Assembly (NCBI GenBank): GCA_014802705.1
Contig: JAAVBR010000022.1
Span: forward strand, 1-14,242
Length of the DNA stretch: 14,242 bases
Origin: a bacterium
Lineage (GTDB): Bacteria > Pseudomonadota > Alphaproteobacteria > Rs-D84
Reading direction: 5' to 3'
This document shows positions 5,620-14,242 of the stretch, one piece after another. The position numbers and the translations under genes were made by a program. The notes below the pieces were generated by a model that saw nothing but the letters and a program-made list of their open reading frames with translations, had not been told where the DNA came from and made no database searches. Each line of letters begins with the position of its first letter. Positions within the stretch are counted from its first letter, which is position 1.

Positions 5620-8600
5620 ATGAAAAATTCCAAAAACAATCGGTCCGCATCCACCACACGCCGCACACGGCGCACCCCCACCCCACGGATTCAGCGGCGG
5701 CGTTGGGTGATTTTGGGGGCGGCCCTGCTCTTGGCCCTGATGGGGGGATGGATGGCATGGGGGATAATGCGGGGGAATGCGGCGCCGCGCGCCACAATTG
5801 TGGCGGATGTGCCCACGCCCGCCGCCTTTACCGATGCGACCTTTATGATTCTGGGCGAACCGGGGGCGGACGGCGGATTGCCCATGGTCAACAATGAACG
5901 TTCCCTGCGCCCGGGTTCCGATTTACGCATTCGCTATGAAATGACGCGCGGGGAATATACGCCCGCCCTGCGTGCGGATACAACAGACGCGGAATTAAAC
6001 GCCGGCATTAAAATTTATCCCTTTATTCCCGGCACATGGCGGCGATGGGGCGGCGACACATTGGTCTTTACGCCGAAACAGCCCTTTCCCGCCGATCAAC
6101 GGTTCAGTGTGGATATATCCCCGAAATTATTAAACCGGGACCTGCGCGCGCCGCGACATGTGACCTTTGCCACGCCGAAACTGACCGCCACGGTGGAAAG
6201 CCTGGACACCTATGCCGATCCGGCCCGGCCCCGGTCCATGATTGCGGTGGGGGTTATATCCTTTGATTATCCGATTGATGCGCGCAACTTTGACAATCGG
6301 GTGACGGTCAAATTGGGCAACCATAAAATTGATTTCAGCACCCGTTTCGATGCCTGGGATCGCACCGTGCTGATCACGTCGGCCCCCATTGCCGTGGGGG
6401 ATACGCCGCAAAATCTGCGCATGATTATCGATCCGGTGATGGCGGCCACCGGCAACGCCCAGACCCCGCGCATCACCGCCGACACCATCGTAGACGCGGC
6501 GGATAACCTGTTCAAGGTCACGGCCGTGACATCCCAGATTGTGGATGCCAACGACGGCACCCCGCAACAATTGATTTTGGTGTCCACCACGGCCGCGGCC
6601 GCGCGGGACGTCAATTGGTCGGATTATTTGGACGCGTGGCTGTTGCCCCTGGGGCGCGATACGGATGACCGGCATCGCTGGGCCACGGACGAGGTGACAG
6701 ATAACATCCTGAACCAATCCCAAAAACTATCCCTGACCCCGGTGGATTTAACGGCACCGGCGGGGGTTTATCAATATGCCTTTGCCTATGACGTGTCGGA
6801 TAAAAATCCGCGGTATTTATATGTGCGTTTAAAACCCGGCATGCCATCCCAAATCGGGTTCGATATGCGCACCGGCATGGACAAAGTGATGGCCGTCACC
6901 TATCCCGCGCAGACGGTTCAAATCGCAGGCAGCGGCGCGTTACTGACCCTGGGCGGTGAACGGCGTTTAACCATCGTGGGACGCGGCGGCGCCCCCCGGG
7001 CCTACATCAATGTGGCCAAGGTTAAATCATCCGAAATCAATCATCTGATTTCCCAAACCTATAACATCTTTACGGATATGTCCTTTAAGTCATGGGCCTT
7101 TGGTCCCTATGACATGTCGGTCGTGTTTAAAAAGACCGTATCCTTTGCGGATCCGTCGCCCAAACGCGTCAATTATGCGTCGGTGGATTTGGGCGCCTAT
7201 TTGGATCGCACGCCCGGGGATAAAACGGGAATCTTTATCATTCAAACCGGCACCAGTTCGAATCAGGCCGACTATAACGATCATCGGTTGATTTTGTTGA
7301 CGGACCTGGGGATTATTCGCAAGGTCAATGCCGACGGGGGATCCGCGGTGTTTGTATCGCGCCTGGCCACGGGGGCGGCGGCCGCGGATGTGACGGTCGA
7401 CGTTCTGGGGCGCAATGGAAATCCGGTCTGGTCCGGAAAGACCGATGCGTCGGGACGCGTGGATATTCCGGTCCTGGCGTGGGCGGAATATAAAAATGCC
7501 CGCGAACCCGTGGCGATTGTGGCGCGGCGCGACAATGACGTGTCCTTTATCCCGTATAACGGGGCCTGGGCGCAACAGGTGGAATATTCCAAATTTGATG
7601 TCGACGGCACCTATGGCGCAACGGCGCCCATGAACGCGTTTGTCTTTTCCGATCGCGGCGTTTATCGCCCGGGCGAAGAAATGATTATCGGAACAATCGT
7701 CAAAGAAAAGAACTTTAAATCCCTGGCGGGGGTGCCGGTCCAGATTGAAATCGACGATCCCCGGGGCCGCACCATTTTTGACAAGACCATATCCCTGAAC
7801 GCGGACGGAATGTTTGATGTGCGCCACACATTTGCGCCGACGGCCGGCACAGGGGAATACGGGGTGCGGGTCTATTCCTTGAACGATCGGAAACGGCACC
7901 AAGACCTGTTGGGATCCACCACGGTCCAGGTGGCGGAATTTGTCCCGGACACCCTGGAAATCAACGCCCATATTGATGACGCAACGGATACGGGATGGCA
8001 AAATTGGGACGCCGTGCGCGGGACGGTGACCCTGCGTAACCTGTACGGTACGCCGGCGGCAAACGCCCGCATCACGGCCCAGGTAACATTGACCCCGGCC
8101 CAGTTTTCATTCCCGCAATACGCGGCTTATAAATTCACATCGAACTTTATCGATGGCACCGGGTTGGGCCGTGCATCGGCCGGGGCCGTGCGGGTCATGA
8201 CATGGGATTTGCCGGATATGACCACCGATGACAACGGGGTCGCGTCTTTGGCGCCCCACCCCATGACCCAACCCGTGTCGGGGACATACAATATGGCGAT
8301 TCACCTGCGCGGATTCGAAGGTGCATCGGGCAACAGTGTCCGCACCACCGTCACCACGCGCGTATCTGATGCACGGCATTTGGTGGGCTATCGCGCCAGT
8401 GGGGATTTATCCTTTGTCGCGATGGGCGCCGCGCGATCCCTGCATGTGGTGGCGGTCGGCCCCGACGGCATGGCCACGGCGGCAAACGATTTGCGCCTGC
8501 GCATTATGCGGCGCGACAGTTTAACCAGCCTGATCAAAGACAACAATGATTATTACAAATATCAGACCGTGACACGCGATCGCGTGGTGGGGGACACGGC

Positions 8601-11379
8601 ACTGGCCATCGGGGCGGACGGGGAAACCATCAAACTGGATACCGCGACACCGGGCACCTATGTGGCCCAGATTTTGGGCACAGACGATCGCGTCTTGGCC
8701 CATGTGGATTATTTTGTGGCGGGCGGACCGAACGCGACCCTGACGGTGGACAGCAACGCCGACCTGCGTATTAAATTAAATCGGACGGATTACGCCCCGG
8801 GGGACACGGTGGATGTCGCCATCACGGCGCCGTATGCCGGCACAGGCCTGATCACGATTGAACGCGATCGCGTCTATGCGGCCCGGTGGTTCCGAACGAC
8901 CGCATCTGCATCGACCCAGCGCATCACCATCCCCGCTGATTTCGAAGGCACAGGATACATCAACGTTTCCTTTGTCCGCGACATCAACAGTCCCGATGTG
9001 TTTACGTCGCCATACACCTTTGCGGTGGCGCCGTTCGCGGTTCAAAATCCCCGGCGCCAGATGACCGTTACCTTGGACGCGCCGGACCGGGTGCCGGGCG
9101 GTCCGATGACGGTTGACGTCAAAACATCCCAGGATGCGCACGTGATGCTGTTCGCGGTGGATGCCGGCATTTTACAGGTGGCGCGTTATCAAATGCCCCG
9201 CCCCTTGGCACACTTTTTCCAAAAGGCCGCGTTACAGGTCACAACCTATCAGATTTTGTCCCTGGTGCTGCCGGAATACAATGTGTTGCGCGAATATGCC
9301 AAAACGGGGGGCGGCGATTATGACGCCGGGACGGCCGCCGCGGCGTTAATCAACCCGTTTGCCCGACGCGTGACGCGCCCCATGGCGTTTTACAGCGGCA
9401 TGATCCAGACCCAGGCCAAAACACCGCAACGTGTTTCGGTGCCGATCCCTGATTCCTTTAACGGGACGGTGCGCATTTATGCCGTGGCGACCAATGCCAC
9501 GGCCATGGGCGCGGCCGATACCCGCACCGTGGTACAGGCCCCGGTGGTTTTAACCCCGACGGCCCCCATGGCGGTCGCCCCGGGCGATAAATTTGACATC
9601 GGCGTCATGGTGGCCAACATGATGCCCGACAGCGACGCGGGCGCCACCGTCCGCCTGGGGATCCGTACCGATGACGCGTTGCGCACCACGGGGGACACCC
9701 CCCTGATGTTGAATGTGCCCCCCATGCGGGATGCGTGGGGATCGTTTGGCATCACGGCGGGCGACAATCCCGGCGCGACCCATGTTCAAATCCGGGCCGA
9801 TCTGTTCGGGGAACAGGACAATGACGCCGCCATCGCCACGGCGACGCGGGATGTATCCCTGTCGGTGCGCCCCATCACCCCCCAGACAACGATTTTGACC
9901 ACGGGCGATGTGACGGGACCGCGCACCACGATTTCAAAATTCCGGGCCGACCTTTATCCCGCGGGGGCGACGCGCACGTTGTCCCTGTCCCGTGGGGCGG
10001 CGGGGCTGATCATGCCCCTGGGGCGGTATCTGCAAGATTATGATTATAACTGCACGGAACAGATGGCATCCCGCATCATCGGGTGGATGGCGTCGGCGGA
10101 TATACCCATGATGGGCGTAACGCATCAGGCGGCCGAACAAAAAATCAGTACCTTGGTCAGCACCCTGAAAAATCGCCAGAATGATGACGGGTCATTCGCC
10201 CTGTGGGCGGGGGGCGCAACAGACCGCAATCACATAACCGATGCGGATGCGGTTTGGCTGACGGCCTATGTCGCCGACACCTTGATGACGGCGCGCGATG
10301 CGAACTTTAATGTGCCCGACACGATGATCGCCCGGGCGGTGGATTACCTGCGCAGTGCGGCCGGAACAACCCCACAGGATGCCGATACGGCCCGCGCAAA
10401 CGCCTATGCGATTTATGTCGCCACGCGGGCGGGATTTGTCACCACGGGATACATCGGAACCTGGACATCATACGCGGACCAGAATATTAAAAATTGGTCA
10501 TCGGATGTGATGGGGGCCCGGATCGCCGCGGCATACAAAATCATGCACCAAGACGATGCGGCGGATCGCCTGATGGCGCAATACAAATGGGCCGCGACGG
10601 ATAACGACGCCCCGGCAACCATGATGCGCAACCCCGTGGCGGATAACGCGACGTATGCGGCATTGCGGCGACAATATTTCCAGGCGCCCACGCCCAAAAT
10701 GGACGACATGGCGGTGGCCTATATCAATCGGGGGGCGTACGACGCCCACACCGCGGCGGCCCTGATCCGGGGGCTGATGGGGGGCGATGCGGCGCGTCGT
10801 CTGCCCGCGGTGCGCGTGATGGCGGATGACACCCCCATCACGGCGGACGCCAACGGCACGTTTGTCCTGCCCGAGGCCACCACGAAAATCATCATCGAAT
10901 GTGACGCCTGTGATGACGGGGATGCGTTACGCTATGCCATTGTCCAGACCGGATTTGAACGGCGCGTAACCCCCGTATTCCATGGGATTGATATCCAACG
11001 TGCCTATTACGATGCGGCGGGCCGCCGCATCACATCCGCCCCGGTGGGCGCCGACATCACGGTCCGGATCACGGTCCGTGCCACGGGCGCCACATCCACG
11101 GCCGATCATGTGGCGATTGTGGACCTGTTGCCGGGGGGCTTTGTCGCAGACGCGGCGGGACTGACCGGTCCGCACACGGCGGCGGATGTCCGCGAAGACC
11201 GCGTGGTCATTTTTGCCCCCGTCACACGATCCGGGGCGGAAATTACCTATCACGCGGTGGCGACGACACCCGGCACGTTCCAGGTGCCGCCGATAACGGC
11301 CACCGATATGTACGCCCCAACCATCCGCGCCACGACGCGCCCCGGCACGTTCCAGGTGAATAATGCAACGTCTAAGTAA
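5620..11379 (+). CDS. Bacterial alpha-2-macroglobulin (YfhM-like), membrane-anchored
   Basis: A 1919-residue periplasmic protease trap: cleavage of its bait region triggers collapse around the attacking protease and exposes a reactive thioester that links to it. The N-terminus is very basic (TTRRTRRTPTPRIQRRR), followed by one transmembrane helix at about 30-50. It would therefore be an inner-membrane anchor, not the lipoprotein seen in E. coli YfhM. Repeated beta-rich macroglobulin domains follow. DRGVYRPGEEM near 680 marks the MG2-like domain. TDYAPGDTVDVAI near 1050 lies in the bait-region domain. NPFARRVTRPMAFYSG and VPIPDSFNGTVRIYAVA (about 1245-1290) form the A2M signature. The thioester is intact: NCTEQM with C1478 and Q1481, inside the helical thioester domain. 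A C-terminal MG domain includes VDLLPGGF. At about 1650 residues, E. coli YfhM is shorter. An upstream in-frame TTG or ATG would extend it by 22 or 19 codons, but those sit in the promoter; AAGGAAAGG precedes the ATG at 5620. Confidence 0.93.
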   Translation: MKNSKNNRSASTTRRTRRTPTPRIQRRRWVILGAALLLALMGGWMAWGIMRGNAAPRATIVADVPTPAAFTDATFMILGEPGADGGLPMVNNERSLRPGSDLRIRYEMTRGEYTPALRADTTDAELNAGIKIYPFIPGTWRRWGGDTLVFTPKQPFPADQRFSVDISPKLLNRDLRAPRHVTFATPKLTATVESLDTYADPARPRSMIAVGVISFDYPIDARNFDNRVTVKLGNHKIDFSTRFDAWDRTVLITSAPIAVGDTPQNLRMIIDPVMAATGNAQTPRITADTIVDAADNLFKVTAVTSQIVDANDGTPQQLILVSTTAAAARDVNWSDYLDAWLLPLGRDTDDRHRWATDEVTDNILNQSQKLSLTPVDLTAPAGVYQYAFAYDVSDKNPRYLYVRLKPGMPSQIGFDMRTGMDKVMAVTYPAQTVQIAGSGALLTLGGERRLTIVGRGGAPRAYINVAKVKSSEINHLISQTYNIFTDMSFKSWAFGPYDMSVVFKKTVSFADPSPKRVNYASVDLGAYLDRTPGDKTGIFIIQTGTSSNQADYNDHRLILLTDLGIIRKVNADGGSAVFVSRLATGAAAADVTVDVLGRNGNPVWSGKTDASGRVDIPVLAWAEYKNAREPVAIVARRDNDVSFIPYNGAWAQQVEYSKFDVDGTYGATAPMNAFVFSDRGVYRPGEEMIIGTIVKEKNFKSLAGVPVQIEIDDPRGRTIFDKTISLNADGMFDVRHTFAPTAGTGEYGVRVYSLNDRKRHQDLLGSTTVQVAEFVPDTLEINAHIDDATDTGWQNWDAVRGTVTLRNLYGTPAANARITAQVTLTPAQFSFPQYAAYKFTSNFIDGTGLGRASAGAVRVMTWDLPDMTTDDNGVASLAPHPMTQPVSGTYNMAIHLRGFEGASGNSVRTTVTTRVSDARHLVGYRASGDLSFVAMGAARSLHVVAVGPDGMATAANDLRLRIMRRDSLTSLIKDNNDYYKYQTVTRDRVVGDTALAIGADGETIKLDTATPGTYVAQILGTDDRVLAHVDYFVAGGPNATLTVDSNADLRIKLNRTDYAPGDTVDVAITAPYAGTGLITIERDRVYAARWFRTTASASTQRITIPADFEGTGYINVSFVRDINSPDVFTSPYTFAVAPFAVQNPRRQMTVTLDAPDRVPGGPMTVDVKTSQDAHVMLFAVDAGILQVARYQMPRPLAHFFQKAALQVTTYQILSLVLPEYNVLREYAKTGGGDYDAGTAAAALINPFARRVTRPMAFYSGMIQTQAKTPQRVSVPIPDSFNGTVRIYAVATNATAMGAADTRTVVQAPVVLTPTAPMAVAPGDKFDIGVMVANMMPDSDAGATVRLGIRTDDALRTTGDTPLMLNVPPMRDAWGSFGITAGDNPGATHVQIRADLFGEQDNDAAIATATRDVSLSVRPITPQTTILTTGDVTGPRTTISKFRADLYPAGATRTLSLSRGAAGLIMPLGRYLQDYDYNCTEQMASRIIGWMASADIPMMGVTHQAAEQKISTLVSTLKNRQNDDGSFALWAGGATDRNHITDADAVWLTAYVADTLMTARDANFNVPDTMIARAVDYLRSAAGTTPQDADTARANAYAIYVATRAGFVTTGYIGTWTSYADQNIKNWSSDVMGARIAAAYKIMHQDDAADRLMAQYKWAATDNDAPATMMRNPVADNATYAALRRQYFQAPTPKMDDMAVAYINRGAYDAHTAAALIRGLMGGDAARRLPAVRVMADDTPITADANGTFVLPEATTKIIIECDACDDGDALRYAIVQTGFERRVTPVFHGIDIQRAYYDAAGRRITSAPVGADITVRITVRATGATSTADHVAIVDLLPGGFVADAAGLTGPHTAADVREDRVVIFAPVTRSGAEITYHAVATTPGTFQVPPITATDMYAPTIRATTRPGTFQVNNATSK

Positions 11380-13759
11380 GGGCCTTTATCGCGTTGGCGC
11401 CGCGCTGCGCCGGCATAAATGGATCACCCTGATCGGGGGGGTGATTTTGGTCTGGGGGGTGACGCGTGCGTTTTTCATGCCCCCGATTTTATCCCAGACC
11501 CATTTTTCCCGGGCCTTTTACGATCGGCACGGAACGCTGTTGCGCCTGACCCTGGCGGCGGATGATAAATATCGGCTGTACACCCCGCTGAACGACATGG
11601 CGCCCGCAGTGGTGCGCGCCACGTTGTTGTACGAAGACCGCTGGTTCTATGCACACCCGGGGATCAATCCGGTGTCCGCCATCGGGGCAACCATCAATTA
11701 TTTCACCCACCGCACGCGTCCCATCGGGGCGTCCACCATCACGATGCAGGTGGCGCGGATGCGATACGACCTGGACACGCGCACGGTGGGCGGCAAATTA
11801 AAACAGATGGGTCTGGCGCTGTGGTTGGAATTGATGCATCCTAAGCGCGAGATTTTAGAGGCCTATCTGAACCTGGCGCCCTATGGCGGGAACATCCACG
11901 GCATTGGGGCGGCGGCCTTGATTTATTTCCATCGGGCGGCGCGTGACCTGGCGCCCATCGAATCGATTACCCTGGCGACCATCCCCCAGAACCCGGTCAA
12001 GCGCGGTCTGAACACGGCGGCGGGCCTGCGCCACATGGCGGCAATGCGGCATGACCTGGTGCGGCGATGGACGGCGCGTTATGGCGACGACAACGGCCGG
12101 CTGGCAACAGACGTGTCCATGCCCTTGATGGTGCGGGGGGCGACCGACCTGCCCCGGCGGGCAAATCATTTTGTGGATCGGGAAATGATGCGCGACGGCA
12201 ATTATTGGCGCCACATGGGGCCGACAAACGGCGTGATTCAAACCACATTGGACGACACGTTACAGACGCGCCTGGCGTCGGTATTGCGCCAAGAAATCAA
12301 TGCCCGGCGGTCCATGGGCGTGGAAAATGCCGCCGCCATTTTGATCAATTATAAAACGATGGAAACATTGGCCTATATCGGGTCGGCCGATTATTTTGAC
12401 GCCGCCATTTTTGGCCAGAATGATGGCGTGCGCGCCCGGCGCAGCCCCGGTTCCACCTTAAAGCCCCTGATCTATGCCATGGCGGCGGACGACGGTTTGA
12501 TTCATCCGATGACATTGCTGCGCGATGCGAAAATCAACTTTGGCGTTTATGCGCCGGAAAATGCCGACAATGAATTTTACGGGCCGGTCTTGGCACGCGA
12601 CGCGTTGACCCATTCGCGCAATGTGCCGGCCATCGATTTGTTGCGGCGCATCGGCACACACCGTTTTTATCGATTGATGCGGGACGCGGGCATCACACGA
12701 TTGCACCGGCCGGATCATTATGGGGTGTCGATGGCCCTGGGCGGGGCCGAGGTATCCATGTACGAATTGGCCGGAATTTATGCCGCGATGGCCAACCTGG
12801 GGATGCGGTACAATATCCGCACGCGCGCCGATGATGATGCGGGGCCCGGGGTTCAACTGTTACGGCCCGAGGCATTTTTTCTGACCCTGGATATGCTGGG
12901 GGGTGCCGGCACGCCGGAAACATTTGTCCCCTTTGCGCGGCGCACGTCCCATATTCGGCATTATTGGAAAACCGGCACATCGTCATCATACCGCGACGCC
13001 TGGACCGCGGGCATATTCGGGGATTATGTGTTGGTGGTCTGGGTCGGACATTTTGACGGCCGCCCCAACAACGCGTTCAGCGGCGCCCGCACCGCGGCCC
13101 CGATTTATTTTAAATTGGCCGCCGCCACCGCCGATTGGGCCGCAACACATGGCGCCCCGATCCGGAATCCAAATTTCCTGCGCGATGATTTAAACATATC
13201 GCGTATTGATATGTGCGACGGGGTTGGGGGCCTGGCGGGAACCTATTGCCCGCGGGCGGTCAAAGCGTACTTTATCCCCGGCGTGTCCCCGATTGAAACG
13301 TCATCCGTCTATCGCGCGGTGCCGATCGATAATCAAACCGGCCGGCGGGCGTGCACGGCCGACCCGGCGACAACACACATGGAAACATTTGAATTTTGGG
13401 ATGCCGAATTTTTGGATATGTTTCGCCGCGCAGGCATTCGCCGCCACACGCCGCCGCCGTTCATGCCCGGATGCGACCTGGATACCGTGATGCAGACCCA
13501 CGCCGCGCCGCGAATCCTGGCGCCGGGGGATGGGGATCGCCTGGTGATTACGGGGACGCGGGATGACATGCCGATCGCCCTGCGCGCGGTGTCGGATATG
13601 CCGACCGCCCGCCTGTTTTGGTTTATCGATGACGACATGTGCGGCACAACCACATCCGGCGACACCATCAGCCCGGCCATCCGCATGGGCCCCCACACCA
13701 TCCGCGTGATGGACGAAATGGGCGGCGGCGCCGATATTCACGTGACCGTGGTGAAATAA
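11363..13759 (+). CDS. pbpC: Penicillin-binding protein 1C (bifunctional)
   Basis: A class A PBP of 798 residues that polymerises lipid II and can cross-link glycan strands on the periplasmic side of the inner membrane. It has a short cytoplasmic N-terminus and a transmembrane helix at about 20-39. The GT51 glycosyltransferase domain has catalytic glutamate E91 in YEDRWFYAHPG and the motif GASTITMQ (122-129). The transpeptidase domain has the nucleophile motif STLK (S364, K367), SRN (S418, N420) and KTGTS (K536). The C-terminus from about 705 resembles the PBP1C-specific biPBP_C domain (RILAPGDGDRLVI... HIRV-like strands). The ATG overlaps the macroglobulin ORF by 17 nt, with AGGTGA just upstream, so the two are translationally coupled. 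This pairing with yfhM-type genes is conserved in many proteobacteria. All catalytic residues are present. Confidence 0.96.
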   Translation: MQRLSKGLYRVGAALRRHKWITLIGGVILVWGVTRAFFMPPILSQTHFSRAFYDRHGTLLRLTLAADDKYRLYTPLNDMAPAVVRATLLYEDRWFYAHPGINPVSAIGATINYFTHRTRPIGASTITMQVARMRYDLDTRTVGGKLKQMGLALWLELMHPKREILEAYLNLAPYGGNIHGIGAAALIYFHRAARDLAPIESITLATIPQNPVKRGLNTAAGLRHMAAMRHDLVRRWTARYGDDNGRLATDVSMPLMVRGATDLPRRANHFVDREMMRDGNYWRHMGPTNGVIQTTLDDTLQTRLASVLRQEINARRSMGVENAAAILINYKTMETLAYIGSADYFDAAIFGQNDGVRARRSPGSTLKPLIYAMAADDGLIHPMTLLRDAKINFGVYAPENADNEFYGPVLARDALTHSRNVPAIDLLRRIGTHRFYRLMRDAGITRLHRPDHYGVSMALGGAEVSMYELAGIYAAMANLGMRYNIRTRADDDAGPGVQLLRPEAFFLTLDMLGGAGTPETFVPFARRTSHIRHYWKTGTSSSYRDAWTAGIFGDYVLVVWVGHFDGRPNNAFSGARTAAPIYFKLAAATADWAATHGAPIRNPNFLRDDLNISRIDMCDGVGGLAGTYCPRAVKAYFIPGVSPIETSSVYRAVPIDNQTGRRACTADPATTHMETFEFWDAEFLDMFRRAGIRRHTPPPFMPGCDLDTVMQTHAAPRILAPGDGDRLVITGTRDDMPIALRAVSDMPTARLFWFIDDDMCGTTTSGDTISPAIRMGPHTIRVMDEMGGGADIHVTVVK

Positions 13760-13763
13760 AGAC

Positions 13764-13792
13764 TGGACTTTTTTCCTATTGTTGGCTATGAT
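13764..13792 (+). promoter_or_regulatory. Strong promoter just after pbpC
   Basis: -35 TGGACT (13764-13769), a 17-base spacer, -10 TATGAT (13787-13792) with GGC before it. Transcription should start near 13799-13801. It begins 4 bp after the pbpC stop codon and drives no convincing protein gene, which suggests an RNA product. Confidence 0.6.
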
Positions 13793-13798
13793 GCCGGG

Positions 13799-14186
13799 GT
13801 GTCGGATATGCCGTTATCGGCGTATTCGGGATGAGGAGTAAGAACCTCTATTATCAAGCCATCATACCAGGGTATGATGTATGTGTGAGCTCTAACTTGT
13901 TCGGGTTGGAGGATGGCCGAATATATTGAATAGGCCGTTATATCAGCTTGATAATATTTCTTAACCTCCAACCACCTGATTTTTCGGCGGTGGTTGATTT
14001 TGATCATCATGGGGTGGTCACCGCATGCACTTTTCTCTCTCCACAAGACAAAAAGCGTGCCCCCACCCCACCAACAGATTTTATGTCCCGGCGGGTGGGT
14101 TACCCTGGCTCTGATTTTCCTGGCCGGGGCACCTGTGGCCCGGCACAAACATGGTTTGTGCCGGGGCGCGATGGGCGGGATTTTTT
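13799..14186 (+). ncRNA. Candidate structured RNA or attenuator, about 385 nt
   Basis: From the predicted start to the T-run at 14181-14186, this stretch holds many pairings. CGGATATGCCG with CGGCGTATTCG, loop TTAT (13803-13828), gives 11 bp with G-U. TATTATCAAGC (13849-13859) matches GCTTGATAATA (13946-13956), 11 bp perfect. ATCATAC/GTATGAT (13861-13878) is a hairpin. GGTTGGAGG (13904-13912) matches CCTCCAACC (13965-13973). CAACCACC/GGTGGTTG (13969-13996), TGGGGTGG/CCACCCCA (14010-14070) enclosing GCATGC/GCGTGC, CCCTGGC/GCCGGGG (14103-14129) and a terminal 12-bp stem follow. The second and fourth cross as a pseudoknot, and the fourth and fifth exclude each other. I checked for tmRNA, RNase P, SRP and 6S hallmarks and found none. 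A 32-codon ORF (ATG at 13831, stop 13927-13929) covers both upstream pairing strands but lacks a good ribosome-binding site. Confidence 0.45.
14139..14186 (+). terminator. 12-bp hairpin with downstream T6
   Basis: CCCGGCACAAAC (14139-14150) pairs perfectly with GTTTGTGCCGGG (14154-14165) around ATG. Fifteen G-rich bases then separate it from TTTTTT (14181-14186), so it is not a textbook terminator. GCCGGG at 14123-14128 can instead pair with CCCGGC (14139-14144), an anti-terminator-like alternative. Confidence 0.5.
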
Positions 14187-14242
14187 ATGTACCATTTATA
14201 ATTTATAGTAACACGCCGTGGTATAGGTGTAATCGCGACTGG
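14187..14242. other. AT-rich tail, possible isolated -10 box
   Basis: TATAAT occurs at 14197-14202, but no -35-like hexamer lies 16-18 bp upstream (GGCGGG is there instead). Nothing else is recognised before the window ends. It could be the promoter region of a gene lying beyond. Confidence 0.2.

Noticed and set aside
14010..14073. tRNA-like acceptor: GGGGTGG (14011-14017) pairing with CCACCCC, then A and CCA
   Set aside because: The 63-nt length and lack of a T-arm, D-arm or anticodon arm rule out a tRNA. No tmRNA tag sequence is nearby. The CCA is probably chance.
13786..14148. Minus-strand 120-codon ORF opposite the candidate RNA
   Set aside because: The lower half reads protein-like (KKYYQADITAYSIYSAIL), but no ribosome-binding site precedes its ATGs, it overlaps the -10 of the plus-strand promoter, and it covers strong stem structures.
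13948..14208. Plus-strand 86-codon ORF from a TTG
   Set aside because: There is no ribosome-binding site before the TTG and no recognisable family. It runs through the terminal hairpin and T-run.

Overview
The window looks like chromosomal DNA of an alphaproteobacterium. It is GC-rich, carries the conserved rpsB-tsf pair with the long charged S2 tail common in that class, and has a YfhM-type alpha-2-macroglobulin gene joined to pbpC. The GTCATTCCCGC-type hairpin repeats and an Mpi-like invertase would suit a host-associated lineage, but that is inference. No rRNA, tRNA or CRISPR array was recognised.

Layout. Positions 1-352 hold no gene; they contain a MITE-like inverted-repeat element and a second large palindrome. 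From 2800 down to 357, on the minus strand, runs a translation operon: promoter (2772-2800), structured leader, rpsB, an intergenic hairpin, tsf, a terminator, then an unrecognised 132-residue ORF whose stop codon lies inside a second strong terminator. Divergent from it, behind an array of TTGACA boxes, is a secreted subtilisin-like protease (2901-4766) with a terminal-Phe, barrel-like C-terminus. A convergent serine recombinase of the Mpi/PinQ type (4784-5404) has a clearly more AT-rich composition and looks acquired. From 5554 a plus-strand operon encodes a 1919-residue, membrane-anchored, thioester-containing alpha-2-macroglobulin. It overlaps by 17 nt the gene for penicillin-binding protein 1C.

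After pbpC, about 480 bases hold no convincing gene. They begin with a good promoter that shares an unusual extended -10 with the macroglobulin promoter, and run through many long stem pairings, some mutually exclusive or crossing. They end at a 12-bp hairpin with a T6 run farther on. This is the best candidate for an undescribed element: a structured RNA or attenuator of about 385 nt.

Functionally, the macroglobulin and PBP1C probably form an envelope defence and repair pair: the first traps foreign proteases that breach the outer membrane, the second repairs peptidoglycan. The nearby exported protease may be unrelated. All functional calls come from motifs read by eye; no database search was run.
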